A program made the position numbers and the translations under genes. A stretch of DNA of 64,000 nt. Source: Anodontia alba (taxonomy: Eukaryota; Mollusca; Bivalvia; Lucinida; Lucinidae). A model generated the notes under the pieces. The model made no database searches, was not told the DNA's origin, and saw nothing but the letters and a program-made list of their open reading frames with translations. This document shows, in pieces, positions 31,142 through 41,503 of this stretch; the first letter of the stretch is position 1; each line of letters opens with the position of its first letter. Location: assembly GCA_964016985.1 (NCBI GenBank), contig OZ024825.1:39741557-39805556 (forward strand). Direction: 5' to 3'.

Positions 31142-31255
31142 TTAATGCAAACAGTGCAGACCCTGATCAGACTGATCATGTCACTGATCTGATCAGTCTG
31201 ATCAGGGTCTGCACAACGTCATTCTACACCATCTGATCTGGGTCTGCACTGTTTG
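31142..31255. mobile_element. Family B core with nested palindromes
   Basis: Two overlapping hairpins are present: ACCCTGATCAGACTGATC with GATCAGTCTGATCAGGGT, then a second arm CACCATCTGATCTGGGTCTG. This looks like two core hairpins joined at the loop. Confidence 0.65.
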
Positions 31256-31292
31256 CCAATTACTTTTTTGGGGTTCTCCATACTAAAATGAC

Positions 31293-31520
31293 TTAACCCT
31301 TGTCATGCTGAACCCAGATATATGCTGCCGGATATATCCTGCCTTTGCAAATAGTGTAGATCCAGATCAGTTAGCTTCTGAAGAAGCCAACTTATCTGGA
31401 TCTGAAATGTTTGTCATGAAGTATGTGAATTAATAGCAACAATCCGGATCTAGTAATTTGATTGGATGAAAATTAGAAGTGGGCGTGGTAATTTAATTTA
31501 TTCAGCAGGACAAAGGTTAA
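31293..31520. mobile_element. Family A MITE, long left arm
   Basis: It begins TTAACCCTTGTCATGCTGAA and ends CAGCAGGACAAAGGTTAA. A short direct duplication of the GATATAT-CTGCC phrase near 31320 makes it longer than usual. Confidence 0.87.
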
Positions 31521-31782
31521 GGTGCATGATCCATCAAACTGCATAGGTTTGTAGATCACACTAAAACCCTTTTTCACACAACAAAGCTTTCTTCCAGTTC
31601 ATTTGCTTTATTCCACATTTAAATACTGAAACCTTAACATTATTTGTTGTGTATATATCTCAAATTGTCTGTAAATAATGATCTAAATTTAGGTATTATT
31701 TGCTAACTGTTCTATAGAAATGTGTTAGAATTAGCCCAATAAATTGTGCATAACATCAAATAATCTCTAAATCCCTTATTTG

Positions 31783-31990
31783 CTTAACCATTACCACTCT
31801 GAGCAATTTCAACAGATGACAAATTGATATTTTTCCCAGAAAATACACTTCAAGACATTTTATGCAAATTGTCTCCTAAAGAGACAATTTGCATAAATAT
31901 GTCGAAGCCTATTTTCTGGAAAAATAAGAAAAAATTCTTTCAAAAAGTTGTCTCCTGGAATTTTTACCCAACCTGCTTTTAGTGTTAACA
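31783..31990. mobile_element. Family D MITE
   Basis: CTTAACCATTACCACTCTGA to TTTTTACCCAACCTGCTTTT. The arms ATTTTATGCAAATTGTCTCC and GAGACAATTTGCATAAATATG pair around TAAAGA. Confidence 0.85.
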
Positions 31991-32343
31991 GCCTATAGTT
32001 CTAGATAACAGAGGACCAAGATAATTTATTTTTTTTCTTACATGCCTATTCAAAATGTATATTAAGGGTATACATATCAAAAAAAGACTCCTTAAAGCAA
32101 TTCTAACAAGTACGACAATGTGTTTCTGCTGAGAATATGAAAAGTATCAATTCTGTAATTTTTGGCTGAAGAAAAAGTTATTCAGAGTTTAATAAAATAA
32201 TGTGATTAAATTCGTTATTAAAACCTTCTGCTTCATCGGCCATTTATAGATGGTATAATTCAATACAGGATGATTGTTATAATCCTATATAGTTATAATC
32301 CTAGTCTGCACACCTCTAAATATTACATACAGGAATCTTTAGC
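31991..32343. other. No recognised feature
   Basis: AT-rich, no gene, no matched repeat. Confidence 0.45.
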
Positions 32344-32548
32344 TTAACCTTTACCACTCTCTGGGCATTTTCAGCAGACGACAGATTGATGATATTTTTC
32401 CCAGAAAACAGGATTTGACATTTCATGCAAATTGTCTCCTTAGGAGACAATTTGCATGAAATGTCATATCCTGTTTTCTGAGAAAAATAAGAAAAATATT
32501 TCAAAATGTCGTCTGCTGAAAATTTTATCCAGAGTGCTAAGCGTTAAA
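32344..32548. mobile_element. Family D MITE, best-preserved copy
   Basis: It begins TTAACCTTTACCACTCTCTG and ends CCAGAGTGCTAAGCGTTAA. The core GACATTTCATGCAAATTGTC and GACAATTTGCATGAAATGTC flank TCCTTAGGA with full pairing. Inner flanks CAGCAGACGACAGATTGATG and TGTCGTCTGCTGAAAATTTT also pair. Confidence 0.92.
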
Positions 32549-33027
32549 GCCCAAATTGCCCATTCTTCAAGGAAGGCAACCTACCTTTTCATAACACCTT
32601 GGATTGATTCATCAAGCTCTTGAATTTCAGGTCTACAGGCAGCAAAGATGGTAAGGAAACTGAAAACAGTAAAAGACAATCTGTCACCAGGGCTCCAAAT
32701 TAATAAAGGGATATTCAGAAGAAAAATGTACCATATGATATGTGTACTCAGAAATTTTTCAGATCAGCATAAGATCAATCTTGGCTGTCCACAAGGAGAA
32801 AGAAGCCTTGGACCATAATAACCACCGTAATATACGTAAGTATTGGGACACTCAAAGTATTGGGACACCTTCCAAATTCGTAAAAATAATTATTTTTTCA
32901 AGACCAAAGAATTGGGACATTAAAAATCGCTAAACTTTTCAATAATTTTTTGTATCATATGTATTGGGATAGAGATTTTGGACCCCAAAATCTTAGTCAA
33001 AACGGCGATAAATGGCCTAAATGGGTA
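32549..33027. other. Unassigned, possible TA-element ends
   Basis: GTAAGTATTGGGACACTCAAAG and AGTATTGGGACACCTTCC (32835-32870) resemble Tc1/mariner-type ends, but no partner end was found. No gene. Confidence 0.35.
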
Positions 33028-33160
33028 TACGCTTTGTTTGTTTACAATCTATCCATCCATACATACGTAGGTAGGCATGTACATATGTCCATCTGTCCAT
33101 CCGCCCATCTCTGTATAAACCTATTTACTATATCTCCAAACAATGAAATGGGAAAGATCT
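33028..33160 (-). repeat. Microsatellite-linked repeat, inverted copy of 60.69 kb
   Basis: GTACATATGTCCATCTGTCC, GTATAAACCTATTTACTATA and CTCCAAACAATGAAATGGGAAAGA are the reverse complement, with few changes, of sequence at about 60700-60840. It runs straight into the tetranucleotide tract. Confidence 0.8.
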
Positions 33161-33176
33161 ACCTATCTATCTATCT

Positions 33177-33207
<31 letters not shown>

Positions 33208-33293
33208 CGTCCGTCCGTCCGTCCGTCCATCCGTCCGTCCGTCCATCCATCCATCCATCCATCCATCCATCCATCCATCCATCCATCCATCTA

Positions 33294-33340
<47 letters not shown>

Positions 33341-33358
33341 CATCCATCCATCCATCTA

Positions 33359-33439
<81 letters not shown>

Positions 33440-33440
33440 A
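33161..33440 (+). repeat. Compound tetranucleotide microsatellite
   Basis: Ordered blocks of CTAT, CTGT, CCGT, CCAT, CTAT, CCAT and CTAT fill the interval. The serine/isoleucine/proline open frames reported across it are artefacts of the repeat. Confidence 0.97.
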
Positions 33441-33559
33441 CGGTAAGTATTGGGAAAGAGAGGCTATTGTGAACAGTGTAGACCCACATCCGATGCTGCA
33501 GAATACAGCATCTGAGCAGGATCTACACTGTTTGCCATACATATAGCAACATTTTAGAT

Positions 33560-33805
33560 TTTTTTTTTTTTTTTTTTTTTTTTTTGATTTGGGTTTTACG
33601 GCCCTTTCAAGAATATTTCACTTATATCGAGCCGATCGTTTATCGAAGGTGGGCGAAAACCGGAGTACCCGGAGAAAAACCACCTGACCATCCGTAAGCA
33701 GAACTTGGCTTTCCCACATATGACCCAAGCTAGGCTCGAACCACAGCGGTGAGAAACCTAATGGATTAAGAGTCAACTCTCTTATCCACTAGGCTACGGG
33801 GGCCC
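33560..33805 (-). mobile_element. SINE H copy 2 with 14 bp target duplication
   Basis: GCAACATTTTAGAT is at 33546-33559 and 33806-33819. The minus strand starts GGGCCCCCGTAGCCTAGTGG, has GGTTCGAGCCTAGC, and ends GGCCGTAAAACCCAAATC plus a run of A. About 90% similar to copy 1 by eye. Confidence 0.94.
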
Positions 33806-33825
33806 GCAACATTTTAGATACATGA

Positions 33826-34112
33826 TTGATTGTGTTGGGGTTTAACGACACGTCAACCCTTGTGGGTCATTTTGTGTCGTCTCCCAGAGAAAGGGAGAAA
33901 AGAGACAGAAGAGATAGCAGAAGAGTGAAAGAGAGGGACAGGGAAGAAAGAGGAACAGGAATGAAAGTGAAGAAACAGAAGAAATAAAAACATCACCTCC
34001 CTACCATTACCTGCTACAAGGATAGCAGGCCTTGCCCAACTGTAAGCCAATATCAGCTGGACGCCCCGGTGACATAAGATACATGACACCTTCGCACCAC
34101 CCGACCACCCCC
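33826..34112 (-). mobile_element. SINE G copy 3 with 12 bp target duplication
   Basis: TTAGATACATGA is at 33814-33825 and 34113-34124, which shows that family G is a retroposed unit. The tail is the short CAATCAAT. The left duplication overlaps the right duplication of SINE H, so G arrived after H. Confidence 0.92.
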
Positions 34113-34207
34113 TTAGATACATGAATAGGTAGCAGAATGGACTATTTCAAATTTTAGGACAAGTATGTAAAATGGATAAGGTATCCCAATACTTAGGGTA
34201 AATGCAG

Positions 34208-34665
34208 GTTGTCTCATAATCCACAGAGTATTCAGTAGAGTCTGACCAGGCTGTGCAGATGCTCAAGCTGATCTAAGTCTTTGTAGGGCACAAGCAATAG
34301 AGTAAAAAAAAACATGAAAAGCAATATGCCCCTCCAAGAAGTTGGAGGGTCATAACAAAACATACCATGGTCATAGGTGTCTAGCTGGATATTAAAACAG
34401 AGTACTCAAAAGAACTTTCTATATAAAATTAATAAAAAATATCATAAAATATCACCTGACATCATATAAATTTGAGATACATCACAAATATTATCATTAT
34501 ATCTGGAGGTATGTGAATAATCACATTAACCATAAGAATTCAGACATCCAACCATACTTATTTACCCAGTATTTGGACATATTTAGAGTAAATCTATATT
34601 CAGGTTAGGGTTCGCAACAAACAATTTTGATAGAGTTATCTCCCTTCAAAGCAAACCAAATCCCC
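34208..34665. other. Unassigned with worn B pieces
   Basis: 34540-34610 holds TACCCAGTATTTGGACATATT, a B-like end. 34230-34290 has a worn palindrome (GACCAGGCTGTGCAGATG). No gene. Confidence 0.4.
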
Positions 34666-34877
34666 TTAACCCTTGTCCTGCTAAACCTATATAATTATAC
34701 CTTGCCTTTGCAAACAGCATAGATCCGGATCAGTGGCTTCTGAAGCCAGTTGATCTGAATCTGCACTGGTTGTCATTAAGTATGTGTATTGGTATCAACA
34801 ACCTGGATCAAGCAGTCAGATTGGCTGACAATAAAAAGTTGGTGTGGCATCTTAATTTATTCAACATGACAAGAGCT
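34666..34877. mobile_element. Family A MITE, diverged
   Basis: It begins TTAACCCTTGTCCTGCTAAA and ends TTCAACATGACAAGAGCTA. Core GATCAGTGGCTTCTGAAGCC is shortened. Confidence 0.85.
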
Positions 34878-34974
34878 AGTTTTGCACATTTCTCATTCAC
34901 CTGAAACACAGCTTTTCACTTCACCAGACTGAAATCAGAACAAATCTGGTGTACCCGTAATAATCCTACATAAT

Positions 34975-35163
34975 GGCCGAAGCAAACAGTGTACACCCAG
35001 ATCAGATGCTGCAGGATGCAGCATCTGATCAGGGTCTAACTGTTTGCCAAACATACAGCTATACTTTAGAGACACACCGGTAGTAGAATGGACTATTTTG
35101 AATTTTAGGACAAGTATGGTAACAAGATAAGGTGTGGCAATATTTAGGGAAAATATGGTATGT
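34975..35163. mobile_element. Family B MITE
   Basis: Core GATCAGATGCTGCAGGATGC with GCAGCATCTGATCAGGG, then AGACACACCGGTAGTAGAAT, ATTTTAGGACAAGTATGGTA and AATATTTAGGGAAAATATGG. Confidence 0.85.
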
Positions 35164-35165
35164 AC

Positions 35166-35470
35166 TGTATTTACCCTAAATATTGGGATACTTTCACTCC
35201 TTCTCACACTTGTCTTAAAATTTAACCCTTGCCATGCTGAATAAATTAAAATGCCACACCCATTTCTAACTGTCAGCCAATCAATTACTTGATCCAGGTT
35301 GTTGATACAAATTCACATACTTAATGACAAACAGTTGCAGATCCAGGTCATTTAGCTTCTTCAGAAGCCAAATGATCTGGATCTACACTGTTTTCAAAGA
35401 CAGGTCATATCCGTGTTCAGCAGGACCATAGTTAAACAGATCTATTTTGCTATCGATGAGTCTGAAAAAA
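35166..35470. mobile_element. Family B left half split by family A
   Basis: ACTGTATTTACCCTAAATAT, CACACTTGTCTTAAAATTTAA, then A, then ACAGATCTATTTTGCTATCG and GATGAGTCTG. Excising A with one TTAA restores the B left arm. The remaining half of B is absent. Confidence 0.82.
35226..35431. mobile_element. Family A MITE nested in B
   Basis: TTAA at 35222-35225 and 35432-35435. Ends CCCTTGCCATGCTGAATA and TTCAGCAGGACCATAG. Core GGTCATTTAGCTTCTTCAGA with partner GAAGCCAAATGATC. Confidence 0.9.
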
Positions 35471-35671
35471 ACTAATATTCAGGGTTTTTACAGATACAAG
35501 TCAGCTTGAGCCCTGTTATGTATATATTTATTCCAACTTTGACACAAAGATATTTACTACAACAAAGCAATACAACACCTCCAAATCTTTTAATACTACA
35601 ATCCACTTTTGAAAAGTACTAATCTATATAATCCACTATAGAAAAGCTTATCCACTTGATCCTACACTTAG

Positions 35672-35862
35672 CTCGTAATGCTAAGCATGCTGGGTAAAAA
35701 TTTCAGCAGATGACATTTTGAAATATTTCTTCTTTTTGTATTTTTTTTAGAAAACAGGCTTTCACAGTTCATGCATATTATCTCTTATTTTTTGGAAAAA
35801 ATAAGAAAAATACCGTCTATTTATCTTCTACTGAATTCGCCCATGAAATGATGAGGGTTAAA
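35672..35862. mobile_element. Family D MITE, core damaged
   Basis: GTAATGCTAAGCATGCTGGG, TTTCAGCAGATGACATTTTG, then TCTTCTACTGAATTCGCCC and GAGGGTTAA. It lies directly beside a C copy. Confidence 0.75.
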
Positions 35863-36062
35863 GCAACATGCAGAATTGTAGCAGACAACATTCTGACTTT
35901 TCTTTTTTACTCTTTCAGAGAAAATAAGGATTGACAATTCATGTGAATCATCTGCTAGACAGATAAGTCACATGAAACGTCAAACCTTAGTTTCTCTGAA
36001 CAATAAAAAGTAGTATTTTGGAGGGTCGTCTGCTGCAACTGTGATTAGCACTTTAAGGGTTG
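35862..36062. mobile_element. Family C MITE
   Basis: AATTGTAGCAGACAACATTC to GATTAGCACTTTAAGGGTT. Core GACAATTCATGTGAATCATC with a diverged partner AAGTCACATGAAACGTC. Confidence 0.8.
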
Positions 36063-36224
36063 TGATATTATTGCACATCAACAGTAAATATTTTAAGCTT
36101 AAAAGATTTGCTACATAACAAAATGGCTTTCCTTGCTGGCTTAAATGATATTAGATCTTGCATCTTACCCCTTAATGTGCTAAGGCAAACTTGTAGCAGG
36201 TTTATTAAGGCCTAAGATAAACAA

Positions 36225-36600
36225 GAGGCGCACGAGCCACTGCTCGCTCACCTGAGTAAAATAGCCACTGCAGATATGCAACTGCAGATGTTATGCAACA
36301 TTTTTCTGATCTTGTCATTGCAACTAATGAAAGGATCATCATTTGAGCAGTTCTTGGTTTTTAAGAATAAGAATGTTTTTTTGTTTTTTTTTTATTATCA
36401 CTATTTTACCACATATGGACATGACAGTCAATGGAGCGTGACCATTTGAACAAACTCTCAATCCCGTTTCAACAGTAGGATCGACATGAAACTTGGTGGA
36501 AATTGGCCAACTGATTTCTGAAGAGAAAGTGTTTAACAGTATCATGATTTTATACATGTATACAGCATAGAGGCAAGGGAAGATAACCCTCACAGAACAA
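36225..36600 (+). mobile_element. Helentron/pearl-like 5' end
   Basis: It begins AACAAGAGGCGCACGAGCC, then CTGCTCGCTCACCTGAGT, the same 5' motif as at 8758. It continues with a core resembling the 37.5-38.1 kb unit (GACATGAAACTTGGTGGAAATTGGCC). No microsatellite or 3' hairpin follows directly; the minisatellite and the next element may have separated them. Confidence 0.65.
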
Positions 36601-36835
36601 AATTTTGATAGTAACTTACAGCTTTTGCTACTGCAATCATGTATTGTGAGTTTAAATCACTTAGTTATTTTTGTCTTTGTGTGTATGTTCAATGCTCTCA
36701 AGTGTCAATCTTTTTTATAATCAATTTATCTTGGCCAGAAAGCAGAGACTTCCCAAGCACTCATCTTCATTGAAGAAGAAAAGAAATGTTGGTAGAATAG
36801 GTCTTTCAATTGCATGTTGCCACTCCCACCTATGA

Positions 36836-37122
36836 AAAGCGCAACAGGGTCTTCTTTACCTGTTGGTGTGCAACAGGGTCTTCTTTCACTGCTGGTTTGC
36901 AACAAGGTCTTCTTTCATTGCTGGTGTGCAACAAGGTCTTCTTTCACTGCTGGTGTGCAACATGGCCTTCTTTCCCTGCTGGTATGCAATGTGGTCTTCA
37001 TTTTCTGCTAAGGTGTCCCAATACTTAGGGTAAATACAGTGTGCAATGGTGTCTTCTTTCCCTGCTGGTATGTGGTCTTCTTCTGCTAAGGTGTCCCAAT
37101 AATTAAGGTAAATACGGTGTGC
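36836..37122 (+). repeat. 29 bp minisatellite with embedded B termini
   Basis: About seven copies of a 29 bp unit (TGCAACAAGGTCTTCTTTCA then CTGCTGGTG). Because 29 is not a multiple of three, the Cys/Phe/Leu-rich frames are not a protein repeat. AAGGTGTCCCAATACTTAGG (B end) occurs twice, at about 37012 and 37087, so a larger unit was also duplicated. Confidence 0.9.
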
Positions 37123-38196
37123 ATCTTGGATTTCCGATCAACATGATTTTAGCCCATTTTGATCCAGAAGTTGTCCTGTTGCTACAGAGCAAGTTTTGGC
37201 TCAAATCGACCAAAGGTTTGGGAATCTGATGTTGAAAATTATTTTCAAGATAGCGGCTATGGTGGCCATCTTGGATTTTTGATCGGCTCAGTTTTAGCTA
37301 TTTTGTGTCTACTAGGCGCCCCGATGCTCCTCATCAAGTTTCAACTCAACTGGATCATAGTCTTTAGAAGAGATGTCCAAAATATGAATTCTCAACATTT
37401 TTTCCCATATCAATGTATAGGGTCCATACAAATGCATGGGGAAGCAAATTTGACCTTGCCGTAAAAAGGTCAAATGTCAACATAGGACCATCATCTTAGT
37501 AATTTTGGTAGAGCTTCTGTCCCTGATGAGTTATGCAAAAATTAGGCCACAGGGCGTATTTGGGTCTGGAGAAGATGAGTTTTAAACATTTTTACCATAT
37601 ATGGGTATCTTGGTCAATGGACCACGACCATTTTAGCAATCTTTTGTTCCCCTTTTGTTCCCCTGCCCCAAGGAGGCTCCACATGAAATTTCAGCAACAT
37701 TGGCCCAGAGGCTTCAGAGGAGAAGGCATTTGAAATTCTCAACATTTTTCCCATACAAATGTACTGGGCCTATACAAATGTGTAAGGAAGCAAACTTGAC
37801 CTCACCGTAAAAAGTTCCATCAATTTACGACCATCATTTTCACAACTTTGGTAGACTTCCCGTCCCTGACAATTTGTGCTAAGATTCAAACCCAAGGCAT
37901 CCTCGGTTCTGGAGAAGAATATCTTTAAAGGTTTTTACCATATATGGTCATGGCGGCCACCTTAGTCAATGGGCCGCAACCTTTTTAGCATTCTTTCGTT
38001 CCCCCAACCTAAAGAGGATCCACACGAAATTTGAGCAAAATTGGCTCAGCGGCTTCAGAGGAGAAGTCGTTTGAAAATGTTAATGGACAGATGGATGGAT
38101 GGACCGAAAGACACACCAACGGACAGACGGACAGACCAACAGACAAAAAGTGATCACTATAGCTCATCCTGAGCATAGCTCAGGGGAGCTAAAAAG
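37123..38196 (+). mobile_element. Helentron/pearl-like element, ~345 bp units
   Basis: It starts with a segment like the 8.9 kb core (ATAGCGGCTATGGTGGCCATC). Two ~345 bp units follow, anchored on TCTCAACATTTTTCCCATA at about 37391 and 37737. A GGACAGACGGACAGACC microsatellite lies at 38115-38145, then the 3' end CTGAGCATAGCTCAGGGGAGC followed by TAAAAA. The 3' end resembles that at 9.95 kb. Confidence 0.78.
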
Positions 38197-38399
38197 TGTG
38201 TGTTTCAGGTTACCAACCATGCCTAATTTTTCACCACCAACCCTAAAATTTTTTAAGGTTTTTAAGGGGATTTCCCTGTTCGACCATATTGTTTCCCTAT
38301 TAACCTCATATGAAAACTTTTAATAAAATAAAATATTTTCCAACCTACTGTTCCTCTTTTAAAATTCCATGTAACCTGAAACACATATATTTTTTTTTA
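38197..38399. other. No recognised feature
   Basis: Spacer with AAATAAAATATTTTCC and no gene. Confidence 0.4.
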
Positions 38400-38527
38400 C
38401 TTGGCCTAATATTATTTTTCAGAGAATGATAACACTTGTCATTTCATGTGAATCATCTGCTGTATTCTCTGAAAAATGAAAAACAAAGTCCTCTACTGCA
38501 GTTGTGATTATCACTTTCGTGGTTAAA
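38400..38527. mobile_element. Family C MITE, internal deletion
   Basis: TGTCATTTCATGTGAATCAT then CTGAAAAATGAAAAACAAAG and TGTGATTATCACTTTCGTGG. Half of the core is missing. Confidence 0.65.
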
Positions 38528-38689
38528 ATAAAGTTTTGAATATTCAGCAGTATTGTATTGGGTTAACCCATTTGTGCCAAATGTATGTCCACAAAATCTA
38601 GAGTCTAGATCAGTTGTCACAGAGATAATTGCTGCAGAATTCTGCATTTATTTATACAGGATCCCTCCAATTTACAGAATCCCTCCAAT

Positions 38690-38880
38690 TTAGTACACTG
38701 GGTAAAAAATTCAGCAGACAACATATTGAAATAGTTTTTCTTATTTTTTTTTTTTTCCAGAAAATAGGCTTTGACACTTTATGCAAATTGTCTATTTGCA
38801 TGAAATGTCAAAACTTTTTTTTTTTTTTTTTTTTTGAAAAATAAAAAAAAAAAAAAAAACTATTATCAATTTGTCATGGA
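38690..38880. mobile_element. Family D MITE with long T and A tracts
   Basis: ACACTGGGTAAAAAATTCAGC, the core GACACTTTATGCAAATTGTC with partner TATTTGCATGAAATGTC, and homopolymer tracts at 38745-38757, 38818-38835 and 38844-38860. Confidence 0.75.
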
Positions 38881-38989
38881 TAAATTATAAAATACAGAAT
38901 TCCACAAAAACAATATAACCTGTTCTATAAAGTATTTCCACAAGACCTTTTGTAGAGCTGGGTAGCTCATCTGAACACAAAAAAAAATC

Positions 38990-39210
38990 TTTTAACCTTC
39001 AACACTCTCTGGGCAAATGCAGCAGACAAAAAATTGATATTTTTCTAATTATGCCAGAAAACAGGATTTGACATTTCATACAAATTGTCTCCATTGGTGA
39101 CAATTTGCATGAAACATCAAATCAAGTTTTCTGGGAAAATCAAGAAAAAATATTTCAAAATGTCATCTGCTGAAAATTTTACCCAGTGAGTGTGCTAAGC
39201 TAAGCAATGA
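38990..39210. mobile_element. Family D MITE
   Basis: TTAACCTTCAACACTCTCTG to TTTTACCCAGTGAGTGTGCT. Arms GACATTTCATACAAATTGTC and GACAATTTGCATGAAACATC around TCCATTGGT. Confidence 0.85.
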
Positions 39211-39372
39211 CCACATAATAATTTATAGTCATATAGTTATTGTGACCTACTTACCGATATTTTATAAATATTCATTCATAAATTTATCAATGCATGTCTT
39301 TGTACTATTCTAATCTTGTCTTACTACAATTTCTCTTTTGTATATCACAAATAATAACCTTTGATTTAGGCA

Positions 39373-39775
39373 TTAGCAGACAACAAATTTTTATAAAGTT
39401 TGACATTTCAAGCTTATCACATGAGCTGTTAAGCCCTATTTTGTCATAAAATCAAGGCTGGTCGGTTTGGAGTTGAATGGCCCAGACAACACTATGAAGG
39501 TCATGTCAAGTCAGTCAGATTACCAAACCACTTTTTTCCAGGGCAGGGGTATTCCTCTCACCATTTAAGCAGTACTTGTGCACATTCTTTTGCCAGAATC
39601 TGTCCACTGTCCTTTGAAGAAAATAATTTCAACCAATCTCCAGGAAAGAATGTTGACGGACCCAGCAGGGATCAAACCCTTGACCACCTGATCACCAGTC
39701 GGACACCTATACGACAGAATCATAAAATTAAGGAAGAAATTTTAAAATTGTCTGCTAGTATGTAAAATTTGGTGC
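39373..39775. mobile_element. D/C-type MITE split by SINE F
   Basis: TTAGCAGACAACAAATTTTT, TTTGACATTTCAAGCTTATC and CCCTATTTTGTCATAAAAT before the SINE. TCATAAAATTAAGGAAGAAA and AATTGTCTGCTAGTATG follow it. Confidence 0.6.
39453..39719 (-). mobile_element. SINE F copy 10 with 9 bp target duplication
   Basis: TCATAAAAT is at 39444-39452 and 39720-39728. The body is diverged and the head lacks a good A box. Its 5' end stops near CGGACACC, so it is slightly 5'-truncated. Confidence 0.85.
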
Positions 39776-39860
39776 TTACATGCTCTGCATGCTGGGTAAA
39801 ATTTCCACAGATGACATTTTGAGGTATTTACGGTAATTTTCATTTTTTCCAGAAACCGAC
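39776..39860. mobile_element. Family D left half
   Basis: GCTCTGCATGCTGGGTAAAA, CCACAGATGACATTTTGAGG, then TTTTTTCCAGAAACCGAC. It stops at the core. Confidence 0.65.
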
Positions 39861-40329
39861 TTAAAGAAACAGCAACAGAAAATTTCCCTAAAATATCCCT
39901 AAATAATTATGTTTTCTTGAGCTATCGGAAGCCAAGGAACTCAAAAACTAGTTTGAATCAGCTATGGTAAATGTGCCATCAGCGTTTGAGCCATTGAAGC
40001 TTTACTGTGTATGGAGCCTCCTCTATCTCAGAAGTTATGGTGCAGCAAGTTCCTCACAAAACAGATATATATAAAGGATCTTTCACGAGTGGTCATTTCA
40101 TATGATATTTATGAAACGAGCCAAAGCCAAAGATTCTGTTTATCATATGACCCTTTTAAACTGGATTTTCTTTTTAAAGTGGACATTACTTCAATAGAAA
40201 ATGCAATAATGTCACGGACGTCGTTATGATGTTACATATACCTGCCAAAATGTTATGTAATGTGTGATTAGGACATGAAGTTATCCACTGAATAACAGCA
40301 ACATCATATGATAAACAGAAATCATGTTA
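39861..40329. repeat. Unassigned region with small inverted repeat
   Basis: TTCTGTTTATCATATGA at about 40134 is mirrored by TCATATGATAAACAGAA at about 40305. Between them is TTTCATATGATATTTATGAA, itself palindromic. This could be an unlisted MITE of about 230 bp. The 72-codon frame has no motif. Confidence 0.4.
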
Positions 40330-40436
40330 ATTTTGCATCAAATCATACGTTATGGTTACTCATTAGAACTGTCTAGCTGAGATAATTCTAAAAATACCCA
40401 ATAACTGTTTTGGTGCAAAAATAACAAACATTATCT
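40330..40436. mobile_element. Family L left part, cut by A
   Basis: GTTATGGTTACTCATTAGAA and GATAATTCTAAAAATACCCA are the diverged core arms. It stops at the A element's TTAA. Confidence 0.6.
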
Positions 40437-40648
40437 TAACCCTGGTCTGCTGAACCCCGATAGGCCCTGCTTTTGCAAGCAGTGTAGATCTAGATCAGTT
40501 GGCTTCTTTAGAAGCCAACTGATCTGGATCTGCACTGTTTGCCATTAAGTATGTGAATTTGTATCAACAACCTTGATCAAGTAACCTGATTGGCTGAAAA
40601 TTAGAAGTGGGCATGGCATCTTAATATATTCAGCATAACAAGGGTTAA
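40437..40648. mobile_element. Family A MITE
   Basis: It begins TTAACCCTGGTCTGCTGAAC and ends CAGCATAACAAGGGTTAA. Core GATCAGTTGGCTTCTTTAGA with partner GAAGCCAACTGATC. Confidence 0.9.
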
Positions 40649-40676
40649 GAGGACTTGATACACTAGGTGGATTTTC

Positions 40677-41011
40677 CACACCATTTTGCACAAGGAAGAC
40701 AACTTAGGCAACTTGCTGTTTGCTTTCCTGCACACCGAGCCCTGTCTGAACTAGAAATTGCAACAAAGTAGCCAGTCCACTGCCAAACAAAATTTTGGCA
40801 AGGGCAGATAACTCAAGTATCAAGTGGGCAAGAGTTGTCTTTTCAATTACAATACATTGTCTCATCAAGCTAAGAGTATGATTGTGAAGTTTCATGAAAA
40901 TATTCCAGAGGGTAAGAGTTATAGCTAAGACAACCATGGAATCACAGTCATGGATGGATGAAATGCTTTTTTTACCCAATGTCCCCTGCTTTGCTAGTGG
41001 CAGGGGACAAA
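40677..41011 (+). mobile_element. Helentron/pearl-like element, single unit
   Basis: One core unit (AAGTTTCATGAAAATATTCC, GAGTTATAGCTAAGACAACC), a vestigial GGATGGATG microsatellite and a 3' hairpin TGTCCCCTGC/GCAGGGGACA at 40979-41010, then AAAAAG. Same 3' layout as the 27.7 and 63.4 kb elements. Confidence 0.65.
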
Positions 41012-41229
41012 AAGGGTCTATTATTTCCTTTTAGAGGAGATTCTTTTACAGAAGAGAGCCAAAAACCATTCTGACAGAGTTGCCTCCCCCTGAAATATTC
41101 ATTCTCCCTTAATTATCATCAAAATTACCACCCTATTTGGAACTATGCTGTCATCCTTATCAAACTGATAACATCTTCAGTGAGATTTTATGGTACATCA
41201 ATCAATACACTAGAAAGCTAAAAATCTAA

Positions 41230-41417
41230 GCTCCAGATAGGGTGCCTTTTTGAACTGAAACGTATTGATATTTTTCTTATTTCTCTACAAAAACTTACGT
41301 TGTGGTACTCATTAGAAGTGCCTCATCAAGAGGCCTCTAATGGATACCCACAACAAATGTTTTCCTGGAAAAACAAGAAAAAATATTTTGTGGATATCCC
41401 TCTTATCTGGAGCTATG
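41230..41417. mobile_element. Family L palindromic MITE
   Basis: AGCTCCAGATAGGGTGCCTT to CCCTCTTATCTGGAGCTATG. Core ACTCATTAGAAGTGCCTCAT with a diverged partner GAGGCCTCTAATGGATAC. Both outer ends are preserved. Confidence 0.88.
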
Positions 41418-41503
41418 TATAAATCAACATAAAATAACATCTAAGATTTGTGTGATCTGAGTTTTTTACTATTTATATAAACTTCAAGTTTTATGGTATA
41501 CCA

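Larger units (their letters stand above)
33441..34207. mobile_element. Family B MITE split by SINE H and SINE G
   Basis: Left ACGGTAAGTATTGGGAAAGA, core CCGATGCTGCAGAATACAGCATC, then AACATTTTAGAT. SINE H follows, then a 20 bp piece of B, then SINE G, then GGTAGCAGAATGGACTATTT and TCCCAATACTTAGGGTAAATG. Excising both SINEs restores B order. Confidence 0.9.

Noticed and set aside
32950..33472. Two overlapping frames of 114 and 109 codons
   Set aside because: Translation of the tetranucleotide tract; Ser/Ile/Pro periodicity is set by the repeat unit.
36810..37028. Cys/Phe-rich repeat protein
   Set aside because: The 29 bp unit shifts frame at every repeat, so no constant peptide repeat exists.
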